Assembly: GCA_030042575.1 (NCBI GenBank)
Contig: JASHZK010000403.1
Span: 1 to 8,907 of the forward strand
Length of the DNA: 8,907 nt
Direction: 5' to 3'
DNA from: Acidimicrobiales bacterium
GTDB lineage: Bacteria > Actinomycetota > Acidimicrobiia > Acidimicrobiales > UBA8190
Every line of letters begins with the position of its first letter. Position 1 is the first letter of the stretch. Made by a program: the position numbers and the translations under genes. The notes under the pieces are model-generated. The model worked only from the letters and a program-made list of their open reading frames with translations, did not search any database and was not told where the DNA came from. Below are positions 5,138 to 8,907 of this stretch, in pieces.

Positions 5138-6337
5138 GTGCCGACGATGCTGCAAAGCGAGGAGGCCGCCCGTCGCCTCGGGGTGAAGCTCCCCACGCTG
5201 TATGCCTATGTGAGCCGAGGGCTGCTCACCTCCCACCCCGCCGGCGACGGTCGCCGCAGCCTCTTCTCCGCCGAGGACGTCGAGGCGCTGGCCAAGCGGT
5301 CCCAGGGGGCCCGGAACACCGAGACCAAGCTGGCGACGGTAATGACGAGCGTGACCCAGCTGCGTGACGAGGGCCCCCTTTACCGCGGACGCCCTGCTAC
5401 CGAACTGGCCACCTCGGCCACGTACGAGGAGGTGGCTGAGCTGCTTTGGGGATCGGGCCTCACCGCCGAGGCCACTTGGCGCCCATTTTCGCTTCGTCCG
5501 CCCTCGTCGCTCGGCACGGCCGATCGTCTTCGCTGGGCCGTGCTCATGGCAGGGGCAGACGACCCTGTTCGCGCCGATCTTCGACCCGAGGCCGTCACTG
5601 GGGTGGCCAGACGACTCGTGGCCACCATGGTGGCGGTGCTCCCTTCTGAGGCCAAGGGGTGCCCTTGGCTGCGCCTGCCGGGGGGACCACAGCTCAAGGA
5701 CACTGTGGCGGGCCGGCTCGCAGCCAAACTGATCGTCTCACCGCGTTCAGCGCAGGTTGCCGCTGTGAATGCGGCCCTGGTGCTACTGGCAGACCACGAG
5801 CTGGCTGCATCGACACTGGCCGTGAGAGTGGCAGCCTCGACCCGCGCCCATCCTTACGACGCCGTCCTGGCCGGGCTCTCGGTCGTGGCCGGACCCCTGC
5901 ACGGTGGCGCCTCCCAACTCGCCTATGGGCTGCTCCGTGAAATAGATCGCCTCGGTCCGCAACGAGCGGTCGACGAGGTCCTGCGCTGGCAAGGTCGACT
6001 GCCGGGCTTCGGCCACAGCGTCTATGGGGGTGTCGATCCTCGCTTCTGCGCACTCAGAGACCTGTTCGACGCGGCCGCCTCGTCGAGGTGGCGCCAGTGC
6101 CTCGACTCTGTGGTGGCCCTCGCTACAGCGCGGGGGCTACCTGAGCCGAACGTCGACCTCGGACTGGCAGCTCTCACCCTGGCGATGGGCATGCCCGAGG
6201 ACGGTGGTCGCACAATCTTCACGGTGGCGCGGGTCGCCGGATGGATCGCTCACTACCTGGAGGAGCTTTCCGAACCGCCTGTCCGCTACAGGGCCAGAGC
6301 CGTGTACGCCGGTCGACGAGATCCAGTCGGCCTGTAA
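5138..6337 (+). CDS. Citrate synthase homologue with N-terminal helix-turn-helix, 399 aa
   Basis: A fusion of a DNA-binding domain with a citrate synthase domain. Residues 4-55 (MLQSEEAARRLGVKLPTLYA onward, YVSRGLL, SLFSAEDVEAL) are a MerR/excisionase-like helix-turn-helix with wing. The synthase part (about 65-390) keeps ADHELAAST (His220), GPLHGGA (His255), GFGHSVYGGVDPR (His293, Arg302), EPNVDLGL (Asp340) and VARVAGW (Arg365), so all three classical catalytic positions are present. The region between about 105 and 185 is less like typical synthases. Starts at 5123 (ATG), 5138 (GTG) and 5147 (ATG) are possible, none with a good Shine-Dalgarno; GTG is chosen from the possible -10 box at 5122-5127. 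It may act as enzyme, regulator or both. The fusion type is known among actinobacteria, but I know of no settled function. Confidence 0.9.
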   Translation: MPTMLQSEEAARRLGVKLPTLYAYVSRGLLTSHPAGDGRRSLFSAEDVEALAKRSQGARNTETKLATVMTSVTQLRDEGPLYRGRPATELATSATYEEVAELLWGSGLTAEATWRPFSLRPPSSLGTADRLRWAVLMAGADDPVRADLRPEAVTGVARRLVATMVAVLPSEAKGCPWLRLPGGPQLKDTVAGRLAAKLIVSPRSAQVAAVNAALVLLADHELAASTLAVRVAASTRAHPYDAVLAGLSVVAGPLHGGASQLAYGLLREIDRLGPQRAVDEVLRWQGRLPGFGHSVYGGVDPRFCALRDLFDAAASSRWRQCLDSVVALATARGLPEPNVDLGLAALTLAMGMPEDGGRTIFTVARVAGWIAHYLEELSEPPVRYRARAVYAGRRDPVGL

Positions 6338-6351
6338 CCCTCCGGTGGGTG

Positions 6352-6372
6352 GGGTCGCCCGATGGACGACCC
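6352..6372. terminator. Possible bidirectional terminator hairpin
   Basis: GGGTCG (6352-6357) and CGACCC (6367-6372) form a perfect 6-bp stem with a 9-base loop, 14 bases after the stop of the HTH-citrate synthase and within the gap to the converging crotonase gene. There is no U-tract, which is common in GC-rich actinobacteria. Confidence 0.3.
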
Positions 6373-6435
6373 GTCGGATATCGGCGACGGGGATCGGCCT
6401 GGCATGGTCGCTCGGCGCTGATCGCCGAATTCCCC

Positions 6436-7149
6436 CTAGCTCCGTGAGCCGGAAGGCAGAACGCCGAGCTCGGCGCCGTCCTCCTCGATGGCGGCACGCA
6501 GGTCCTTCAGTAAGCGGGCACGTACGCGTTGCTTGGTGAGCCGGTGGGCGAGAGGGTCGAGCCCGCCGAGAAGGCGCGCCACTTCCTTAGCGGTCTCCTC
6601 GAGGTTCGGGGCGTCGACGATGCGATCGAGGAACCCGGCTGCCACCGCCTCTTCGGGAGAGAAAGTGTCGGCGAGCACGACAGCGCGGTTGAACTGTGCC
6701 GGTGCCAGCCGCTGTCGACAGATCTCCACAGCAGCGCGCGGCATGGTCAGGCCGATGGCCACTTCGTTGGCAGTGATTCGGAACGGCCCCGTGACTCCGA
6801 TGCGAAAGTCGGCGGATAGGACCAAGAAGACGCCCATGGCAACAGCGTGACCAGGGCACGCCACCACTATGGGTGTGGGGAACGACAGCATGCGCTCTGC
6901 CAGCTTGAACCCGCTCTGCAGCATGGGCACCGCGTCGGGCCCCCCTCCCTGGAGAACCGTCAGGTCGAAGCCGGCGGAGAAGGTGCCGGGTCGTCCGCTG
7001 AGGACGACAACGACCTGGTCGGACTCCGCTCGGTCGAAGGCGGCGTTCAACTCGCCGAGCATCGACGGCGATAGGGCGTTCACCTTTCCGTCGTCCATGG
7101 TGATCCAGGCCACGGAATCTGCGAGCACATACGTTACGGCTGTACCCAT
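6436..7149 (-). CDS. Crotonase / enoyl-CoA hydratase-isomerase family protein, 237 aa
   Basis: A CoA-thioester-processing enzyme of the crotonase superfamily. The oxyanion-hole segments are GTFSAGFDL (55-63) and GHAVAMG (100-106). Glu129 in NEVAIGLTMP matches the first catalytic glutamate of enoyl-CoA hydratase (rat Glu144). At the place of the second (rat Glu164), just before the VVLAD stretch (157-161), there is Ala156, so an ordinary hydratase mechanism is doubtful and an isomerase or other acyl-CoA reaction is possible. The C-terminal helical part (about 185-230) is complete, though short for the family (usually 255-270). The ATG at 7149 has AGAGGA (7156-7161) 6 bases upstream. The gene is alone on its strand and converges on the HTH-citrate synthase. 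A strong palindrome lies 43 bases upstream, suggesting control by a TetR-type acyl-CoA-responsive repressor. Confidence 0.92.
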   Translation of the reverse strand: MGTAVTYVLADSVAWITMDDGKVNALSPSMLGELNAAFDRAESDQVVVVLSGRPGTFSAGFDLTVLQGGGPDAVPMLQSGFKLAERMLSFPTPIVVACPGHAVAMGVFLVLSADFRIGVTGPFRITANEVAIGLTMPRAAVEICRQRLAPAQFNRAVVLADTFSPEEAVAAGFLDRIVDAPNLEETAKEVARLLGGLDPLAHRLTKQRVRARLLKDLRAAIEEDGAELGVLPSGSRS

Positions 7150-7191
7150 GGTGGGTTCCTCTCCCCGACGGGCACCTGTCGACTTGGCAAG

Positions 7192-7211
7192 AAGTTACCC
7201 TACAGTAACTT
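7192..7211 (-). promoter_or_regulatory. Operator-like palindrome AAGTTAC-N6-GTAACTT upstream of crotonase gene
   Basis: The 7-bp arms AAGTTAC (7192-7198) and GTAACTT (7205-7211) are perfect complements separated by 6 bases, a 20-bp site typical in size for TetR-family dimers. On the minus strand TTGCAT ends just before it, and the far arm contains TAACTT, a possible TANNNT -10 box, though the spacing is short (14). The half-site AGTAACTT occurs again at 7410-7417 with a degenerate partner. The regulator gene is not in the window. Confidence 0.55.
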
Positions 7212-7426
7212 ATGCAATGAGGATCCCCGACCGATGCGTCGAAGCGGGGAGCAAAGCGTTTCAGGCTGGATCGGCCAGCCGACCGAACCATGGCCGAGGC
7301 GCGGCGGTGCCGCCTGAGCATCTGTTTCTGTTCAAAGAGGGGTTCAAGTGAGCGAGAGTCCAGGAGCATCCGAATCCGACGCTCTGGGCCTTGACCCAGT
7401 TGGGTTCAAAGTAACTTCACCAGGAG

Positions 7427-7456
7427 TTCTGAGTCCCGATAGCCCCAGAGTACATT
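7427..7456 (+). promoter_or_regulatory. Possible tRNA-Glu promoter
   Basis: TACATT (7451-7456) fits the TANNNT -10 pattern and would start transcription 6-7 bases before the tRNA. The matching -35 (TTCTGA, 7427-7432, 18-base spacer) is poor. TTGACC at 7391-7396 is a better -35 match, but its only partner, TAACTT, is 15 bases on. Confidence 0.25.
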
Positions 7457-7469
7457 GGTGCCTCCACTC

Positions 7470-7545
7470 GGCCCCATCGTCTAGTGGCCAAGGACACCAC
7501 CCTCTCAAGGTGGAGACACGGGTTCGAATCCCGTTGGGGCTGCCA
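7470..7545 (+). tRNA. tRNA-Glu, anticodon CTC, CCA encoded
   Basis: The full cloverleaf can be folded by hand. The acceptor stem GGCCCCA (7470-7476) pairs with TGGGGCT (7535-7541), with a G-U first pair. The D stem is GTCT/GGAC (7479-7482, 7492-7495). The anticodon stem CCACC/GGTGG (7497-7501, 7509-7513) encloses the loop CTCTCAA, so the anticodon is CTC (7504-7506), reading GAG for glutamate. The T arm is ACGGG-TTCGAAT-CCCGT (7518-7534). The discriminator is G7542, followed by CCA (7543-7545). The gene is intact even though its 3' side borders a recombinase gene, as expected when an integrating element restores the tRNA end. Confidence 0.97.
7520..7545 (+). other. Inferred attachment-site core at the tRNA 3' end
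   Basis: Tyrosine recombinases next to tRNA genes usually integrate in the T arm and 3' end of that tRNA. The recombinase gene ends 21 bases beyond the CCA, so the core should lie about here. A second copy of this stretch, which would mark the far end of the element, is not in the window. Confidence 0.35.
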
Positions 7546-7566
7546 GTGATCCTCCTGGTCAGAAGC

Positions 7567-8577
7567 TCATCCGGCCTGCTCGTCCGCTCGGGTGGTGCGA
7601 TTTCGTCCGTCTTTCGTCCGTCTGAGCGCAATGACGTTCGCGGACTCGGCCAACTCGCCGAGAGCTTGCGCCAATGCCTTGTCACGGTCAGTGGTTGCAT
7701 GCTGGTACCGGATGGCAGCGGCAGGTGACGCGTGTCCAGCTCGTCTCATCAACTCAGCGGTGGTGGCCCCAGCGATTGCGGTCAGGGTCAGTCCCGTGTG
7801 CCGCAAGTCGTGAAAGCGAAGATCCGGCCGTCCAATCATCTGCCGTGCCTTGTCCCAGACCCTGTCGACGCTCCTTGGTGACACCGGTTTTTCGTTCTCG
7901 CCCGGAAATAACCAGGCCGTAGGTTTGCGCCCGACTGCCTTCATGTGCGACTGGAGCATTGGCAGGACATTCGGGGGGATGCTTACTGTCCGAATCCCTG
8001 CTTCGGTCTTCGGCGGACCCATTACCGAGCTTCCATTATGTTGGAGACACCAAGATCGCCTTATGGTGAGCGTCCCAACATCGAGGTCGATGTCCTGACG
8101 CTGAAGGCCAAGGATTTCTCCTCTCCTTAGCTGGCACCACGCAGCCAACATGGGTGCAAGTTGGAAGTGCTCGGGACATGCGGCAATCCCGGCCTCCAAT
8201 TCCGATACTGAGGCTATAGGCCTTTCTGAAGATCGCTCTCGACCCGCACCTCTTAGGCGGCATGGAGTTCGGACAAGGACTTCGTCGTCCACAGCTGCAC
8301 GGAGGATGCTTGCCAGCAATCTGTACGAGCCTGCCGCTGTGGATGGATACTGCTTGGCCAACGATGTGTACCAGGCGCGGACCATGGCCGGAGTGAGATT
8401 TCTGATGGGGACATCGCCGAAAGCCGGGAGGATGTGGTCGTCTAGAAGATGCTCGTACTTCGACCGGGTTGTCAACCTGAGATCCCGTCCTATCAAGCAC
8501 TCACGTGCAAAGTTCTTGAAGAGAACTTTTCCTCCGCGGGGATCCACCCATTTACCAGTGGCGATGTCTCCCCCCAC
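7567..8577 (-). CDS. Tyrosine recombinase / phage-type integrase, N-terminally truncated
   Basis: Catalyses site-specific strand exchange through a 3'-phosphotyrosine link. Numbered from the GTG at 8577 (336 aa), the core-binding domain spans about 17-110 and the catalytic domain about 125-310. The catalytic set is complete: Arg151 (QLRRGEILGL), Lys190 (PPKTEAGIRTV), His256 and Arg259 (HDLRHT), His282 (RRAGH) and Tyr291 (IRYQHAT). The same frame stays integrase-like upstream to 8619 (QVDAQAWLDAV, a typical segment before GDIATGKWVDP) and then meets TGA at 8620-8622. The usual arm-binding N-terminus, some 45 residues, is absent in all three minus-strand frames beyond that stop, so this is a truncation rather than a simple frameshift. 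The GTG has no Shine-Dalgarno sequence. Third-position GC is low compared with the citrate synthase genes. It converges on the tRNA. Confidence 0.85.
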   Translation of the reverse strand: MGGDIATGKWVDPRGGKVLFKNFARECLIGRDLRLTTRSKYEHLLDDHILPAFGDVPIRNLTPAMVRAWYTSLAKQYPSTAAGSYRLLASILRAAVDDEVLVRTPCRLRGAGRERSSERPIASVSELEAGIAACPEHFQLAPMLAAWCQLRRGEILGLQRQDIDLDVGTLTIRRSWCLQHNGSSVMGPPKTEAGIRTVSIPPNVLPMLQSHMKAVGRKPTAWLFPGENEKPVSPRSVDRVWDKARQMIGRPDLRFHDLRHTGLTLTAIAGATTAELMRRAGHASPAAAIRYQHATTDRDKALAQALGELAESANVIALRRTKDGRNRTTRADEQAG

Positions 8578-8633
8578 CGCATCAAGCCACGCTTGGGCAT
8601 CAACCTGACGACCGGCGGCTCAGGATCCTCAAC

Positions 8634-8907
8634 ATGAGGCAGGAGGAGGGGGAGCCGCCCGAGGTCAACCTCGCCGTGGTGACCGATGTCTTCGGGAAGA
8701 CCGAGAGCGACCTGGCAGCCGAACGGATCGCTCAGGTCATCGCGTTGCTCCACCAAAAGGGAGCCGACCGTCATCCGCCACCGAAGGTCTTGAGCCCCGA
8801 TTCGGTGATCGTTAGGGCCGAGCTGGCAGCTCCGGCCTTCGGCGAGCCTGGTCTCGGTATCCAGTACATGTCCTCGCAAACGGTCGCTGATCTCATCCGC
8901 GCTGGAT
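8634..8907 (+). CDS. Unknown protein, 5' part of a gene running off the window (91 residues seen)
   Basis: The frame from ATG 8634 is open to the window end. It shows clear coding character: about three quarters G/C at third positions and balanced second positions. The visible part includes VNLAVVTDVFGKTESDLAAERIAQVIALL split by a Gly-Lys (residues 11-39), a Pro/His loop (47-52) and MSSQTVADLIRAG at the end (79-91). I do not recognise a family. AGGA (8622-8625) is a modest Shine-Dalgarno; a much stronger AGGAGGAGGGGG (8641-8652) lies within the frame but has no start codon at suitable distance. The frame is also open upstream of the ATG into the integrase region, so the true 5' end may have been replaced at the junction near 8620. 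Its third-position GC is higher than that of the integrase. Confidence 0.6.
   Translation, partial: MRQEEGEPPEVNLAVVTDVFGKTESDLAAERIAQVIALLHQKGADRHPPPKVLSPDSVIVRAELAAPAFGEPGLGIQYMSSQTVADLIRAG

Larger units (their letters stand above)
7150..7469. other. 320-base gene-free region between crotonase gene and tRNA
   Basis: It holds the crotonase RBS (7156-7161), the 20-bp palindrome (7192-7211), and a small hairpin CTGGG-N6-CCCAG (7384-7399). A 44-codon plus-strand frame (ATG 7217 to TGA 7351) has no Shine-Dalgarno sequence and no recognisable motif; I do not call it a gene. The last 50 bases should hold the tRNA promoter. Confidence 0.5.

Noticed and set aside
6587..7369. 260-aa minus-strand frame overlapping the crotonase gene
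   Set aside because: It is a shifted frame of the crotonase gene; the crotonase motifs and RBS lie in the other frame.
7344..7728. Overlapping frames of 118 and 126 aa on both strands across the tRNA
   Set aside because: They contain the familiar false translations of tRNA-Glu (SPNGIRTRVSTLRG, VETRVRIPLGL) and have no coding bias.
8493..8879. 128-aa minus-strand frame at the right end
   Set aside because: It is antisense to both the integrase 5' region (different frame) and the partial plus-strand gene, whose codon positions fit coding much better. It contains no integrase N-terminal motif.
1..8907. CRISPR array, IS element or rRNA
   Set aside because: I saw no regularly spaced repeats, no transposase and no rRNA-like sequence in the window.

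Overview
The window is GC-rich DNA with GC-biased third codon positions, Shine-Dalgarno and apparently leaderless starts mixed, and protein families (regulatory-domain citrate synthases, a small HTH protein ending in a CSRQAAQQRF-type helix, a membrane protein with a Thr-rich linker) that fit a high-GC actinobacterium. The TTTT-type linkers make Acidimicrobiia or a relative a reasonable guess, but the sequence alone does not settle this.

Left part (1-1646). A small HTH protein is read leftward from what looks like a leaderless promoter whose -35 box lies inside a perfect 19-bp palindrome. A 684-base gene-free stretch with two strong hairpins follows. Then comes a rightward gene for a cysteine-rich, zinc-ribbon-like protein of unknown function. 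Its weak third-position GC bias contrasts with the genes further right and suggests different ancestry.

Middle (1744-6337). An arsR-type regulator and an SRPBCC/AHSA1 protein form a translationally coupled leftward pair (ATGA overlap) with a candidate operator upstream. Next is a rightward gene for a single-pass membrane protein with Lys-rich, Thr-rich and His/Arg-rich segments. The centrepiece is a divergent pair of citrate synthase homologues: the leftward one carries two N-terminal CBS domains, the rightward one an N-terminal MerR/excisionase-like helix-turn-helix. They share an upstream region of about 66 bases with the perfect palindrome GTTGATCAAC. A ligand-sensing synthase facing a DNA-binding synthase across one palindrome suggests a self-regulated entry point to the TCA or methylcitrate pathway. 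That is inference.

Right part (6436-8907). A leftward crotonase-family gene has a good RBS and a clear AAGTTAC-N6-GTAACTT operator-like palindrome upstream. A complete tRNA-Glu(CTC) gene with encoded CCA follows. Its 3' end is 21 bases from the 3' end of a convergently oriented tyrosine recombinase gene, the usual arrangement at the edge of a tRNA-targeted integrative element. The recombinase keeps its whole catalytic domain but has lost its N-terminal arm-binding part at an in-frame stop (8620-8622). A rightward reading frame with strong coding character begins 12 bases beyond and runs off the window. The lower third-position GC of the recombinase supports an acquired region beginning at the tRNA.
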